Shown: positions 1 through 12,601, numbered from the stretch's first letter. The stretch: DNA of 64,000 nucleotides from Galerina marginata (GCA_023014335.1 JAECYW010000019.1:124001-188000), one strand, 5' to 3'. Notes: generated by a model from the letters alone, not told the origin. Program-made: numbers and translations.

Positions 1-918
1 GTTCAGCTTCCAATCCTGCAGGGCTGAGGTCGGTCCGAAGTCGTTTCTACCGCCCTTCTTCTTTGGATTGAAGATGATTAGCTGGAATGCTGCTCCTACT
101 TCTCCTGAAAGTTCTGTCATCGGCAACGTTTCGAGGATTTCCTAGCTCGGCAGCTGGAGGTCGATGGGAACCTTTCCTTTGGGTCAGAATCGCCTATACT
201 CGGCGTCTCTATGTCTATGCATGCTCTAAGTCTCCATAAAGCATTCTTTCCCTCGCTGACCGATCTGTCTTACTCTAGGCTTCGGATCGCTCCATAGCAC
301 TCTTGGTCAATAGAGGCACTTCTTCACACTTTTTCGAGACTTTTTGCGGAACATTCCTTCTTCAAAAGCTCAGCTCGAATGCATTCGATGTTGTACACTA
401 TGTTGGCTACCAGTCTAGGGGGTATATATCGCTATCAGGAAAGATCATCGATACCAGAATCAGTCGTTTCGAGGCCAAATCCAGGGCAGTTGTCACCTCG
501 TGCGTTTCTTTTCCCCTCTCTCTGTTTCGTCCTTCTTATATCTGCTTCTTAGAACTGGATATCCTTCGGAAAATCGCTGGGTTCAACGTCGACTGATGAT
601 GTCGAATGGTTGATTCCATCATCGTTATCTCTGCCTTACGGTAAATCTTCAGTTGTTCCTGTCTTTTACTTTTATTCATCTTGCCCCAACGCCGTGCAGA
701 AATACCCGATTTCTGCGTCAGCTCGCTCACCCTAAGGAATGATCGATTAATGATCACACCAAGCAGTCTGGTCGTAATGAGCATGCCAACGCATAAACTC
801 AGCGTCGGCTTCGTTCAATGTTTCCATGTACCTGTATGTTCCGAGTCTCTCGGTCCGACCTTTCCTTCCTAAGCCGTCCCGGCTTCTAGCCAACCTCTAG
901 CCCTCCTTCCTGTCCACC

Positions 919-2340
919 ATGAACGCAGGCTCGCCTGGTAAACCTTTGCCGTGCGCGATGGTCGACCACGCGGGCATTCCAGGAGATCTGCTCGTGAGCG
1001 AACTCAGATTGAACCTCACCACTTTTCTGCGTACCGCAAATACCGAATCAATGGGGTATTTCTGGCTGCCCTCGTTGGTGTTGGCGTAGTCTGGACCCAT
1101 TCTGCTTGCAGAAAATTTTGTCGATTTAGCCACGTCGCATCTACTGCAGATTGAAGGTCATCACTGCGAAGTAAGACATTCTTGCTCACCCTCTTCCGTC
1201 CATTCTCATACTCTCTATTGTGTATAGGGTCCCTCATATCATTGGACGTCGGGTACCAACTGGAGCTTCCCTGGTGTCAGGAGGAAGAGAAATCGTCAAG
1301 CGTCCAAGTTTAGCACTCGTCATCACCGGAAATGCCAAACCACCCGGCAGTTGTGGAGGCAGTGTATATAACGATCAAAGTGTGGCCTATGTAACGCTCC
1401 TCGTACCACTTCTCGTGCCGCGGGAGGCGCATTTACTCGTTGCAGGACCTGTCCTCACTCCGTCTCGCTCTTAAATGGCTCTTTCCGGCTTACCACACGC
1501 GCATATATCCACTTCCTCGCCTTCATATTCTGCCTATAAGCCGGAAATATGAACGTTCAGTCATGCCCATCGCATCATGACCCAACCCAGTGGGATATCA
1601 GAAGTCAATCGACTTCTGCTGTGCACGCGCCACTTTTCTAGTCTCTGTTTGATTATATGGAGATAAATGGTCGTTCCTAGGCCGAACTCCTCCAGTCAGG
1701 AAAAACCGGGACCATCTTGCCGTACGATTTCGATTTCGACGTGGCGAACGGTCGAAAACTGGAGGTTGAAACGCGAAACTTCCATCTGATTTTTCTGATC
1801 TTCTCTGACGAGGTCTGCGAGTTAATTCGTTCAACTCTTCACTCCCTGATCGCCTGCTAGACCAGGTTCTTACTCCATTGCAGCTGCTGGAACCACCGGC
1901 TTTGGCGTTATACGACCCAAGAAGACGAAAGCCAGGACAGGCGGGGGCGATTGCCACTCCCGTCCATATTCGGAGCTCCATCTATGGCATCCTCGTCTCG
2001 ACCATCGATCAACACTCTTCCCCCTCAAGTACTACTACCGTTTTGTTCTGGAAGTTCGGGGGTAGATGTATCCTTTCTGCGATACGATCGGGCAGCTGGA
2101 CTCCAGGCGGGACGTCGGCTTGGCCTCTCTCTGCCTTGGGAGTACGACTGGAAATTAGTATGTTCCTTACGTTTAACCTGCTGTTATGATCGGATTTTCG
2201 CTCAGAAAGCCTTTCTTCTCATTTTTAGGAGTTCTACTGTCCCCGTCGTTATTCCCGAGACTGCGAGCGATCATCATGAACTGTTGGTGGGTGGTAGCGA
2301 CGTGCGGGCAGATGCAGACGTCACTGATACCAATTATTGA
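919..2340 (+). pseudogene. Decayed or badly resolved multi-exon gene, product unknown
   Basis: From the ATG at 919 there is protein-like sequence for 56 codons, then an in-frame TAG at 1087, then another 27 good codons in the same frame up to a GTAAG donor at 1171. Further coding-like stretches follow at 1681-1800 (ending ..IFSDE). Two terminal exons fit each other: 1884-2157 and 2206-2340, joined by a 48-base GT-AG intron and ending ..DVTDTNY at a TGA. I could not chain the 5' and 3' parts into one open frame. It may be a pseudogene with point-mutated stops, or two genes, or an intact gene whose middle exons I misplaced. The family is not recognised. The 3' two exons are the best supported part. 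Confidence 0.35.
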
Positions 2341-4441
2341 ATAGCTCTTTCACTAAGAGTGCTATGGGATATTAGATTTGTTTGTCATTTGGTCTCTAGT
2401 GCTAATCAGCCGACAAATCATAAGACCTCTTGCAGAATCTCTACCGCTCATTTACTGTTAAGATTGCAATGCCTCGTACCTTGACCTTTACAGTGCGGTA
2501 GGTGATTATCAAGTTGAATTCACCGAACGTCAGTCTGCATCCGTTCGACTTATCTTCGGCTGAAATGGGATCAGCGCTCCATCCATTCATCTCTTGCTAC
2601 ATTTAATGGGTAAATTTCACATTCTTTAGAGCTTTATTCATCGTCTGCGTCGACTACTACGTCCCTGGAGAGTACTAGTTTCAACAGGCACAGTCTCTCA
2701 CCAGCAGATCAGCTACCAGTGGGACACATCATCCACGGGTTCATGTAAGGCTATTCCTGACTTTTTATTCAATTGTTCTTGTTCGCTGACTCTCCTTAAC
2801 CTCTTTAATTATCTGAGACCTTCCATACCCCGCTTACTCGCGTCATCCAACTACCCAGGAATCAAGATGACCAAGGGCAAAGCATCCACACACGTGAATT
2901 GCTTGTGGTCTAACCGCCTCGCCTCAATTTCGATAAAGCGACGTGGTGGCAGACCACTCAGTCTTTCGTAAGACTTTTGTCATTCAGCTCCAGTCCAATG
3001 CATTGTTCTTGTCAGTAATGCCTCTCAGGTCCAGCTCACAGCACATTGTGGGCCGATCAAAACCTCGTAAGTTCTTCCCCGTCTTATCCACATCCTTACA
3101 GTCCTTTTATTCTAATCTCGAAATTTCCCTCGTGGCTAGCGTTATTGTCTACCCCTAGCACCCGAGCCGCACCAAAGCAATGCCCAGCCTAGGGGTACAA
3201 TTGTGACGTACCTTTGGTTAACGGTCGAGAAGCGGAATATATAGGTGCATGATACGATCACCAGATCCCTTCAGCGCCTGAGCTGGCGTCATCAGTCAAT
3301 GATCGCGTCCTAATGTTTGTTCTCCTTCGCTGATCAGTTTTCAATATTTGACAAACCATAGTGCAACTAACACGTGCAGATTCTCTATCGAATTCGCCTA
3401 AGCATCCACAGCATTTGATGCTTGAATAGTTCGATGCTAGAATATCGTGCGCTTCTCGAGTACGTTAAGTATGGCCCTGTCAAAGTTTAAAGTTGAGGCA
3501 AATAGTGGCATTCTGCGATAAGCGTGGAGCCTAACTGTGAGCCACTTACAGCAAAATTTACCTATCACAATTTTACTTATTTTACGAACTTTTTTTTGTT
3601 ATACTTTAGATCTTCATCCCAGCGCACGCGGCCTGCTGGGCTCGTCACCTCAATGTCGTGGAGATCGTCGACAATGCGAAGTTTCCGACTTGTGTTTTAC
3701 CCGAATCTTTGAATGTTCAAAATTCACTTTGTTTTCGTAGGTGCGTCGGTCCTACATGCCTGCCTCAGTCGCCTGCACACGGACCTATCCCAAACAGTCC
3801 GCTTTCGAGTGGTCTTTTTTTGATGTTAAGTTGGAGGAGCAATCGGTTACTCCATCGACCGCCTTTCCGAACGTCGGTCTCTCTGATTCGGTTAGGCAAA
3901 CTTCATCATCGCTTCCCAAGAACGTATCTTGGTAATTTGAATAACGCCTGCTATATACCTACTTATTTGTCTCTTTTCCAGCTTGAAGAGGTCATCCGCG
4001 CGCCGTACGCAAACAAAAAAATTCTGAGAGAGAAGACGCACCAGCAAAACTTAGCACGTAAGTACAGTGGGCTGCGGTTAGTCGTAAATGAGAAGTTTTT
4101 TTTTTGACTTCTAATCTGGAAACAAATTTTACGACGAAGTGGTGGCTGTAGACATCAATCGTCACTGCTGGTACTTGGCGTCATTTTGTAGGCAAGTCAA
4201 GTAGCTATTCAATGTAAAATACACACTACCATCGGTATATTCCGCGAGCCTATTTTCCTGTGACCAGTCTGCTACTTATGTTACGGAAAGCCTTGAGCGG
4301 CTGTTTGGCTACGGAGAGGTTTACCTATCATTTCGACCATCCTGACCTGAGCATAATTCTTCTTTCCAGACAATTGACAGTCCGCCTATACCCTCCCAAC
4401 ACAGAAGCTTTTCTTTACAGCGAGATAAACAATTTTTGAGA
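2341..4441. other. Region without a supportable gene
   Basis: Only short open frames with no recognisable domain and no convincing splice chain. The longest (3658-4107, plus) has mixed composition and no homologue I recognise. It is probably intergenic, or the 3' flank of the preceding gene and of the convergent F-box gene. Confidence 0.5.
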
Positions 4442-5887
4442 TCAAAAACCTTCATAGGGACTCTTGTAAGTATCTCGACACCAAATGAGGAAGCGGTGTA
4501 TTACCTTGTTTTCCACAGGATAAGCTCTTTCTACAACGATGGTCCGAAGGCTGGGTAGGATAAAGGACGTCGGAAAGCGCTCCTGAATATCGAGGAGGAG
4601 CTGGATCGTATCAGGATTTGCGTGTAAAGTGCCGACCTTGGTGAGTGCGTTGAAAAGGTCATGAAGGACAGTATTGGTCGAGTCCAGGAATGAAGGGTCG
4701 ATAGTTAATTTCAAAGCTCTTATAGCACTGAGATCGCAGTTCGACATAGCTTGGATGACGGGAATGACGATGTGGGGTGTGTTCTGAGACGACAATGAGA
4801 AATCACCGTCAATGACATAGGAAAAAGGAGTAAATATCTCCATAGGATCAAAATCGTCGTCTCGGACAGCAAATAGATAACTGGTTAACACCAAAGAAAG
4901 TGTCTCAATACGGCTCAACATGGAGGTCTCTTTAAACCAAGTCACGAAAGACCGGAAAAGGACGATTGAGTCTTCAGTTGCTGGCACCGAATACACGTCT
5001 ACGCATTGGACCGAAAATGTACAACATTTCCTAGGTACAATGTACCGCAAGATTGTCGCGACGTCTTCGAATGAAGCCATGATAGAGAAATTCTTGAGGT
5101 CTGGAAGAACGACTGTCGGCCAGTTACTTTGAAGGCCCACAGTTTCATCAATCTCTGGATGGTATATGTCGATGGATTCGAGTGCTGGAATATTTTCAAG
5201 TGCACGAAGTAAGTGTAAAATGGTGATACAATCCTTGATTCGCAAAGCACGGATCCCAGCCAACCATGGGCCGGACAGACGAAAGTAGATACCGTCCAAG
5301 CGAAGAAAATGCAGCCGAGGAGCGTGGTCCGAGAACGCCGGGGCAGTTAACGATAACAAATTTGGCTGGTAACCGAAGGAGAGGTCCAAAACTTCGAGAT
5401 TAGGGGCCCGACGGTGAAATGCGAGCCACCTTTTATCCTCAGCGACATCTTTATCGTATGCCGTGACCGTTAACCTTCGTATGCGGGTCCAATGCTCGGC
5501 AAGGAGAGATAGACAAAACTCCGTGGAGCGAAAGCCAAAGCATAGTTCGCCATTGACTTGGAGGGGAGAGTTGCCTGTTCGTCGCATAACCTCATTCCTC
5601 CAGTTATCATCCTTTTGATTGAGCGAAACCAAAATGATCGCATTCGCCCATAGTGACGAAGATTCAAGAAGTAGCGTGCGCCAGCGGCTACAAACTTGAG
5701 AGGTATACCGAGCAGTGGTTAAACAATCGCGTTTTCGAAATGACACGATGTATCCGTCGGTGAGTGTGTTGAGGAAGAAAATGTGCCACAGTATATCCTG
5801 ATGCAGTTTAAATATGGGAGGTGGTCCATGATGTTGGTTACTCTTTTCATTTGAACCACGTCGACGGGATTTGGAACCACTTGGCAT
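4442..5887 (-). CDS. F-box domain protein with leucine-rich C-terminal region
   Basis: Single-exon frame of 481 residues, ATG at 5887. Residues about 25-75 fit an F-box-like domain: a hydrophobic helix (LHQDILWHIFFLNT), then TSQVCSRWRTLLLES followed by SSLWAN, the usual fungal F-box signature in which the conserved W and L pack against Skp1. The rest has loosely spaced leucine-rich segments (LEVLDLSF, LHFLRLDGIYF, LRALKLTID) like the degenerate LRRs of basidiomycete F-box proteins. By family knowledge such proteins act as substrate receptors of SCF ubiquitin ligases. The substrate cannot be inferred. The basic, serine-rich first 20 residues may be a flexible lead. Agaricomycetes carry many such paralogues, often dispensable. 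No intron is needed. Confidence 0.82.
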   Translation of the reverse strand: MPSGSKSRRRGSNEKSNQHHGPPPIFKLHQDILWHIFFLNTLTDGYIVSFRKRDCLTTARYTSQVCSRWRTLLLESSSLWANAIILVSLNQKDDNWRNEVMRRTGNSPLQVNGELCFGFRSTEFCLSLLAEHWTRIRRLTVTAYDKDVAEDKRWLAFHRRAPNLEVLDLSFGYQPNLLSLTAPAFSDHAPRLHFLRLDGIYFRLSGPWLAGIRALRIKDCITILHLLRALENIPALESIDIYHPEIDETVGLQSNWPTVVLPDLKNFSIMASFEDVATILRYIVPRKCCTFSVQCVDVYSVPATEDSIVLFRSFVTWFKETSMLSRIETLSLVLTSYLFAVRDDDFDPMEIFTPFSYVIDGDFSLSSQNTPHIVIPVIQAMSNCDLSAIRALKLTIDPSFLDSTNTVLHDLFNALTKVGTLHANPDTIQLLLDIQERFPTSFILPSLRTIVVERAYPVENKVIHRFLIWCRDTYKSPYEGF

Positions 5888-6326
5888 GTTCTAAAAACTT
5901 AACCGGGACGATGTTCAGCGCGTTGCGACTTCCCAAGGAAGTTGACACTTACCTAGTGAGTCTTTATGAAGATGAGAAAGTCGGTGTTTAGTAGACAACC
6001 TTGTAATCTGGGCCAGTGAAAGACGAGTTGCCACTGCCCGTGGTTGGAACGAAGGCGAGTTCAAAAGTAAAGGATCCTAAAGGATCCGATTGGTTCAAAA
6101 TAATCACGTGCCGACGAAGTCGTCAATCGATTCGATAACTCGGCTGGCAACGTTCGTAAATTGAAACATCCTCATCTAACAATAAGGATATTCTAACAGA
6201 AGTACAATCATAAATAACATGAATCATGAGCATGAGGCCTTCCAGAGTGGCTAGACGGAAGATTCAATCTTGCTGTTTGACGCACGCAATCAACGGGAAA
6301 TAATACATTAACTGCTTTATGACTGT

Positions 6327-8055
6327 CTACTCACGATATACAACTGAAAAGGATGTACATTGATAACGCGTCGTGTCGCGTTCATTTTCGATCACAGGTT
6401 CATCATCATCGGGTTTCTGCCATGACTCAGAGTGATTCATCACATGGGTCATCACCGGCAACAAGTGGAGCCAGACATCGTATACAGTGAGCTACCATGG
6501 GGTCGGTGGAGGAAGGGTTGCTTCAGCCATTAGACCAAGAAGGCGAATCAGGTTCTAGGACGAACAAGGACCCGTTCATACCCCATGGGAAAGATAAAAA
6601 ATTCGGATGCGTCGAGGTGCCAATGATGGTAGGTAGGAACACATGACGGACCTCGAAAGATATGGATTGTTTCGATAAATTAGCCATCAAATTGTAACGA
6701 GGCAAAAAGGGACACGCACCGCGATGATTCTGACAGACATCACGATAGCAATAAGGAGCACAATAGCGGAAATAAATCTAGGAACCAAGGTCAACAATTT
6801 ACTCAAGAGAATGGACGAAATACTCAGACGAATCTCATGAGATGAACCTTGTAGTAAATGCGATTAAAATGAGGCTCAAAACGCAGTCTCAAGGGTGTAC
6901 ATACCGAAGGCGAAGTCACTGAAGTAATAGCGAGAAGAGACCAATCGACATTGAACGAGAATATATACCGACCTGCATCGACCAAGGACAGGCCAACGAA
7001 ATGTAAAAAAGTTTCCGCAACGACGGCTAACGCTCAAAAGCTGAGAACAGGAGGTGACCCCTAGAAAATTAAACAGACAGACAAGCGACGCGGAACAAGC
7101 ACATCAGATATTGATTTGGACTTGTATTGTTTGCCAGCGCCGGCGACGCAGCATCACACATACCAGCATGATGGAGGGTTACTTGCAGCGGCATTAGCGG
7201 TTAAGTTATTCCCTGCAGGCTAAATAAGAAATTACGAGTAACAGTGTCCGGCCTGCGTATTACGCACCTGGTGTAAGGCCTCCAGCTCTCGTACACGCGG
7301 TCTGGGTTCTGAGAAAAAACAAGGCCTCCACGAGGCCAGCGGATGGTTGAGCGTGCCGCTGCCCTAGAGCATGCCCTAAAACCTGGAAAGGTATCATATA
7401 AATTAGAACACACAAATCGTTGCAGAGGTGCATACATGCGCACCTTTCAATGGCGCGACGCCCCGGTATCTCCCAAAGGCAGTCAATTATATCAATCATA
7501 TCATTTCTACATGGCAGTGTCATCAGGAGGAGGCAAAAGAGATCGCGAAGATACGTACTTGCATAGACCATCATCTTTCACGTATCCCTTCCCGTGCTTG
7601 TTTCTCCCCTTCCAATGTCGTCGGATAGGTGTTGTCGACATTGGTTCCAGGCCGTTGACGCTCGTGAGGACGCGACGGGGTATTTTTCTCGAATTATTAG
7701 GGCCCACGGACGTGGCTGGCGGGATTTGGCTCATATGGATGGAGATGAAGGTGTTACTGCACGGAGACGAGCTAACAAACCACCTGCCGGCAGCCAAAGC
7801 CCCTCATATGAGGGCTCCAGCACAACACAAGCTTCACATAGGCTTGTGGTGCTTGCAAGGCGGGAGAAATAGCCGCACGACCCATCAAAGGGACCGTTGG
7901 GGGAAGGGATGCTGGTGGTTGTGGCGCGCTGGCAACTTGAGATGAACGTGCAATTAAACTCGGCTATCGGCTTGCTGCCGACACAAGCCGGATTTGGCAA
8001 TCGATCAATTTGATAATCACGGCACCACGGCAAGCATGAGAAAAAGACTTGCCAT
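6327..8055 (-). CDS. Candidate membrane protein, exons only partly resolved
   Basis: Several minus-strand stretches look like exons of one gene. 8055-8021 encodes a secretion-signal-like MASLFLMLAVVP. It splices in phase through a 46-base intron to 7974-7758, which is cysteine-containing (FNCTFISSC, SLCEAC). Then come a segment near 7390-7270, one ending NPPSCW near 7165, one reading YIFSFNVDWSLLAIT near 6960, and a strongly hydrophobic segment near 6800-6730 (FISAIVLLIAIVMSVRIIA, one membrane helix). The last ends with an acidic tail (PDDDEPVIENERD) and a TAG at 6327-6329. The order signal, cysteine-rich ectodomain, helix, acidic tail suggests a type I membrane protein. Some implied introns are over 100 bases, so one or more exons are probably wrong. 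Family not recognised. Confidence 0.3.
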
Positions 8056-9346
8056 TCGGATTGCGAGTGGGCAACTGATGCCCCTATGATAATGGAGCAT
8101 AGAACGGTCCTTGGGTCCACGCGACTGTTCTTTGAATGCACGAAAGTTTATTTTGAGGTTACCTCTTTCAGTTCAAACAGCGAAAGAATTTCCAAGGAAT
8201 TACTTATAGAGTAAGTACTTACTTTCGGTCAGTCGCAAGTCAGTCGCCCATAAATGGCCCTTGATATTATTTCTCGAATCACGATGGCCACGTTCGCAGT
8301 GTGATTGAACCCTAAAATTGTGCCTCCACTCACGCACTGATAGATTGAACTATTTTTGTAGCGGCCTTTACTGTGTGTGAATCGGTTCTTGGTCTGTTCT
8401 GTGTCCAAATGTTGTACCCCGTTCTCTGGCGCTTATCCTTTCACATGATCAGAAAAATTTTACGACTTCTATTAGAGTATAATCCCCGCTGTGATCGAGC
8501 TCTCGTAAGTAGTGGAAGTAATTTTCTCCTCAGTCCAGTACACAGCCCATTTCATCGTTAGGACTTGACTCATTTGGGATATTCTCATAGAAATTGTACT
8601 GTTTACACTGGTCTGTTCGATTCATACCTGCCAAAAACAATAAGTTAAAGGTCATTCGAGTCCAATATCAGGTTTGAAATGTTGAAATGATATTACCATC
8701 CAAGAACTGAAAATTTACCGTTGGCTAGTTGACCTCCATGCCTCTGGTCTACAAATATAACAGGCAGCGAAGCCGTATCACAAGACTGGGCTCGGTGATC
8801 TTTCACATCACATACCGACCTCGCCGTTCTGCTGATCGGTCAGGAATACCATGAATATACTTCATAAATCCTACGTACAGCCCCGTCGACTTCTTGCTTA
8901 CTTGGATATTCACAACGAGCGTCGCAAAAGAGTTTATCCTCGCTCTTTGGTATGTGTAAGGACATATGTGAAAGATCTGTGCTTCTTGTCAAACTTGAAT
9001 CTGCCACGTTCATGGGTAAAATTTATTTTTCTCGGTGAGAAGAACGTTCACTAAACGCATGTATGCCTCATGACATCAGAACAGCCATTCTGCGGAGTTA
9101 CGACGGCAGGATAAATTGCAACATCCCCAGGCGCTTAAATCGACAATATGCAGCTTGGAGGAATATATTTACAATCAAAATGCTCTGATGGAATCGAATT
9201 CCGCGACTTTCAAGCGGTGAAATCTCGTTTGAATCAGGAATAAGGGTGATAGTCCAAAGCCCAGGAAAACCCAATCACTATCGATGTGACCAAGGCGAAC
9301 ACTACTGGAAGATGAGCGTCTTTGGCAATACTGAAGCACTACGCGA
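8056..9346. other. Intergenic region, no gene seen
   Basis: AT-rich, short frames only. It separates the minus-strand candidate on the left from the plus-strand gene on the right, so it probably holds two divergent promoters. A TATA element for the right-hand gene is listed separately. Confidence 0.5.
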
Positions 9347-9353
9347 TATAAAA
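9347..9353 (+). promoter_or_regulatory. TATA-box-like element
   Basis: TATAAAA about 115 bases before the ATG at 9467, a normal distance for a fungal core promoter. It supports the downstream start. Confidence 0.4.
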
Positions 9354-9466
9354 TTTCTTTAGTTCTTCGACACCCAATCGACACCTACCGCTTGCTAGGC
9401 AGTAACCGTCCTCCCGCCCAGTCTTTCGTCTCAATCGTTTGCGCCATAGCCCCTTCACTATCAATC

Positions 9467-10602
9467 ATGGGCACCAATCCCGACCCAACTGATACATATA
9501 ACAAACTCCTTCACCTCAGATCTGCCTCCGCCGAATTCGATGCCCAGCTGAGAGAAGCCGGCATCTCTCGAGCATTCCTCTTCGATAAGCTAATCGAGGC
9601 CGTCTTCAGCAAACAACTCTTGAATCCCGGTGGGGTATTTGGGGTCTGGCTGATGCACCGCCACTTCCGTCTTAAGCCTGGCGAGCAGATGGTCACAAAA
9701 AGCCTTACTATCGTGGGCCAGCAGACAGGTTACATTACAGGTCCCCAAAGCCCTCCCGTCAAAGAACGCCCGGTCGAACGGTGGTCACCAAATGGCGAGC
9801 CAATTGAATTCCGAGACGCTGGGGTATCGTCCGTACCCTCGGATTCACTATTTACCGAGTTCTGGACGGTCGTCAGTCGCTACAACATCACCGTCCTTGG
9901 TATTTGTCTCGTGGATCCGAATCATCCGAAGAACCATGTTTTTGTGGAAGAAATGTACAACAGGAACGAACGTACACAGACAAGCGAAATTCTTCCGACG
10001 TCGAGTGTATATGACGCCGATGTTTTCCAGACAAGTTGGTCTCTGGTGACGCCAAATACTGCAAATACTCGCAAATTCCCCTTTGCGACACCCCCTCCGA
10101 CACCCCCTGCGGCGCCCCTTAGGATCTCTGCGACACCCTATTCATCCATTGCGCCCACAGAAGGGAAAACTGTGGACGATCCACCTTTGGTACCAGCGGT
10201 TAGGTGTGTTCAGAACTGCAAATTGGCTGGTCACCCTCACCCTTAGCGTCGAGAAACCAAGGTGACCGATTAATCTGAGGCTAAAATTCCCTGATCTGAT
10301 TCTTCCTGAATTACAGCTTCCTCGTTGGTGATTCATCGTCAGAAGAATTTACGGAAACACCTGGTCGGTTTAAAGCTGCTAGCGCCTCAGATAGCCATAT
10401 ATCAGAACGTATTCAAATTCGTGAAATATGTAGTTATAAATTTAAAAATGACGAGTATTATCAAGTGGACCAAATATTTTCCTTCTTGCTGGTGACACAC
10501 TCGTCTTCATTCCTTCAGCCACGGACCATGGACAATCTCCAAGGCTTACCGTTCCGAGATCGGAGTCAAGTACCGTGTCATAACCTGTGCATGTTATTCT
10601 AA
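9467..10602 (+). CDS. Uncharacterised soluble protein, about 340 residues
   Basis: The open frame extends a little upstream, but the first ATG is at 9467 (MGTNPDPTDTYNK). Exon 1 is 9467-10203 and reads well throughout. A GTGTGT donor and a TTACAG acceptor give a 113-base intron (10204-10316), and exon 2 continues in phase to a TAA at 10602. Without splicing the frame would stop at 10246. There is no signal peptide or membrane helix. Visible features are a globular N-terminal half (AFLFDKLIEAVFSK, WLMHRHFRLKPGEQMV), a region FTEFWTVVSRYNITVLGICLV, and a proline-rich linker (PPPTPPAAPL) before the C-terminal part. I recognise no family and assign no function. The second exon is less certain and may hide a further intron. 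Confidence 0.6.
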
Positions 10603-11025
10603 ATGTACCTTGAAGGCGACCCGACTCAAACTTCTTTGTACAGCCTTGGAAATCTAGAATATATCGGTCTTTTAAATTATCCGGTTACGATTGCCCACGA
10701 TGAGTCTTATCCAATGTTCCAATATGGTTGTTCCTTCCCAATAATTTGAAAACAAATGGGAAACAATATTTAGGTTGAATCCTCGTTGCACCTGCAGATC
10801 TGCCTCAAGGTCTGCCGCAGTCAGCGGTCCAAAAACACGTAACATGCCGAGACACAACTTTTCGGTTCTTCGGAAATTTAGAGCAGCAGAGCAATAGAAA
10901 TCTGTAGGCCATCAGTTAGTTTCTTCGGCCTAGAAACATTCAGGAAATGTATATAAGGCTTAAGCATAAACCCTGTCAACGGCGCATTACCTAGGCATTG
11001 ACCATCTTCCTGTTTCTAAAATCCA

Positions 11026-12306
11026 ATGAACCACAATTTTGTAATCTCAGCCGGTTTTATTGGACATCTTATGTTGGCGGCCGCTGCAGGAAACTCGCCG
11101 TATGCATTGGAGATCTCTTCTCTAACCGTCGGTGTTTCTCTTGATCCGTTGTATGTCGGTACTGATCGCAACCGAAATTAGACCAATTGTACTGTTGACA
11201 CTCAACCGTGTGGTCCCCCACCATCTTGCTGTGCAGCTGGGTGAGTGTTTAGTGGTTGTTTTCGTTAAAAGTCGAGTTTAAAGAAGGCCGGTCTGGATAG
11301 CCTGGAATGCAACTTTCGCCGGGGTATCCCGACCTGCGAGAATCCAGCAGATACTAATCTCGATTCTGGGTTTGACCATGACCCCTGTTTAGATTCGTAT
11401 TTGTGTGGGTATCGAGTTCAATTATGCTGTTTGAAATCTAAAGCTCGACGTAGTTAGATGTGATGAAGTGCTCGGGATACCTGGTTTTTGCTGTCGTGAG
11501 TCAAGATGTCCAATCGTTTGCTCCCCAGATCCGCTTATATATTCCAAACCCCAGCCATTGGAACCGTTTGCTTCAATGACGGGAACACGGACAATGTCCA
11601 GTGTATTAATGCAGTCGGAGCAACAGCGACCGCAGTCCCTTCTGCCTCGACTGGTCCTGTTCCATCGTCCACTCCCGTTGCAAGCGATGACCACAGAATT
11701 GCTTACAGCCCACCAGACGTTTGGAACACTTCTGCCAATGAATTAAATTGCTCAGACACGGCTTTTCTGCACATTACTGAGACTATTAATGCGACAATAT
11801 CATTTAATTACAGTGGTAAGTATGTCGATACATAATTTATGTGGTTTTGATCATGCTAAACGTTAATCCCATCATCAGGCCCCAGCATCATGGTTCATAC
11901 TGTCACTTCGTCAAACGGAGGTGTCTTCTCAGTCGTAGTCGACGGTTTTGACACCCAAGGCGTTGTTGACACCTATTCAGGGCCTGGAGACCTGGAGCTT
12001 CCAGTCTGTTACCCTCTGCAGTTCCCTCCATTTACAGCAACACCTCCCGGGTATGCAAACCAGACGAGCCACAACATAATGTTAGTATATTCAGGCGTTT
12101 CTTTGTTAGCCCCCAACGGAACCAAAATCAGCATGGGCCAGTTCGATTCATTTGCTATACCCGACCTCGAATCCAGTATCATAAACGTGAGTAGTTCCGA
12201 GTTAAAGGCACTACCAATTTTACTGCCAAGCCTTTTTATTCCTTTTGTCCTCCAATTACTCGTGATTTTTGGCCACATTATGTTGTAGGTTTGCCAGATG
12301 GGATAG
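11026..12306 (+). CDS. Secreted cysteine-rich protein, 297 residues
   Basis: Seven exons fit in phase: 11026-11127, 11182-11240, 11301-11404, 11454-11495, 11555-11815, 11879-12186 and 12289-12306, with introns of 49-63 bases except the last (102). The first 20 residues are signal-like (ISAGFIGHLMLAAAAG). The N-terminal third is cysteine-rich with paired cysteines (NCTVDTQPCGPPPSCCAAG, then PGFCCPIGTVCFNDG), likely disulfide-bonded. A Ser/Thr linker follows, then a region with repeated N-glycosylation sites (NTSAN, NCSD, ETINATISFNYSG) and a beta-rich stretch FSVVVDGFDTQG. If the last donor at 12187 is not used, the frame ends at 12288 with a hydrophobic tail that could act as an anchor. I cannot decide between these. 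Function unknown; cell surface or extracellular by inference. Confidence 0.68.
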
Positions 12307-12530
12307 AGTACTAGATGCGACACTCCTTCTACGGATTTAGTACTTCTGAACGGCTGTGCGGAGAACGTGAGAGGAATTAATAAATAAAGTCCATTCTTCC
12401 TGTAACATCATTACATAGCAAGTACCAAGTTGCGAGTGGGTGAGTCGGACATATTTTGAAAGCGTGAATTTCAGGCGGCGCAGCTATTAGCCTGTTATCT
12501 TGATCTAGAACGTTGCGACCTCACGAAAGT

Positions 12531-12538
12531 TATATAAA
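12531..12538 (+). promoter_or_regulatory. TATA-box-like element
   Basis: TATATAAA about 65-70 bases before the DUF4436 start codon at 12602, well placed for a core promoter. Confidence 0.5.
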
Positions 12539-12601
12539 GTGTTCCAATGATGTCCCAAGTCCTCCCAGCCTCTTCAACTTTTCGACGATTATCCACCATA
12601 A

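Noticed and set aside
7343..7945. 200-codon plus-strand frame
   Set aside because: Composition is irregular (many Trp, Arg, His) with no domain, and the opposite strand has better exon-like pieces with signal and splice sites.
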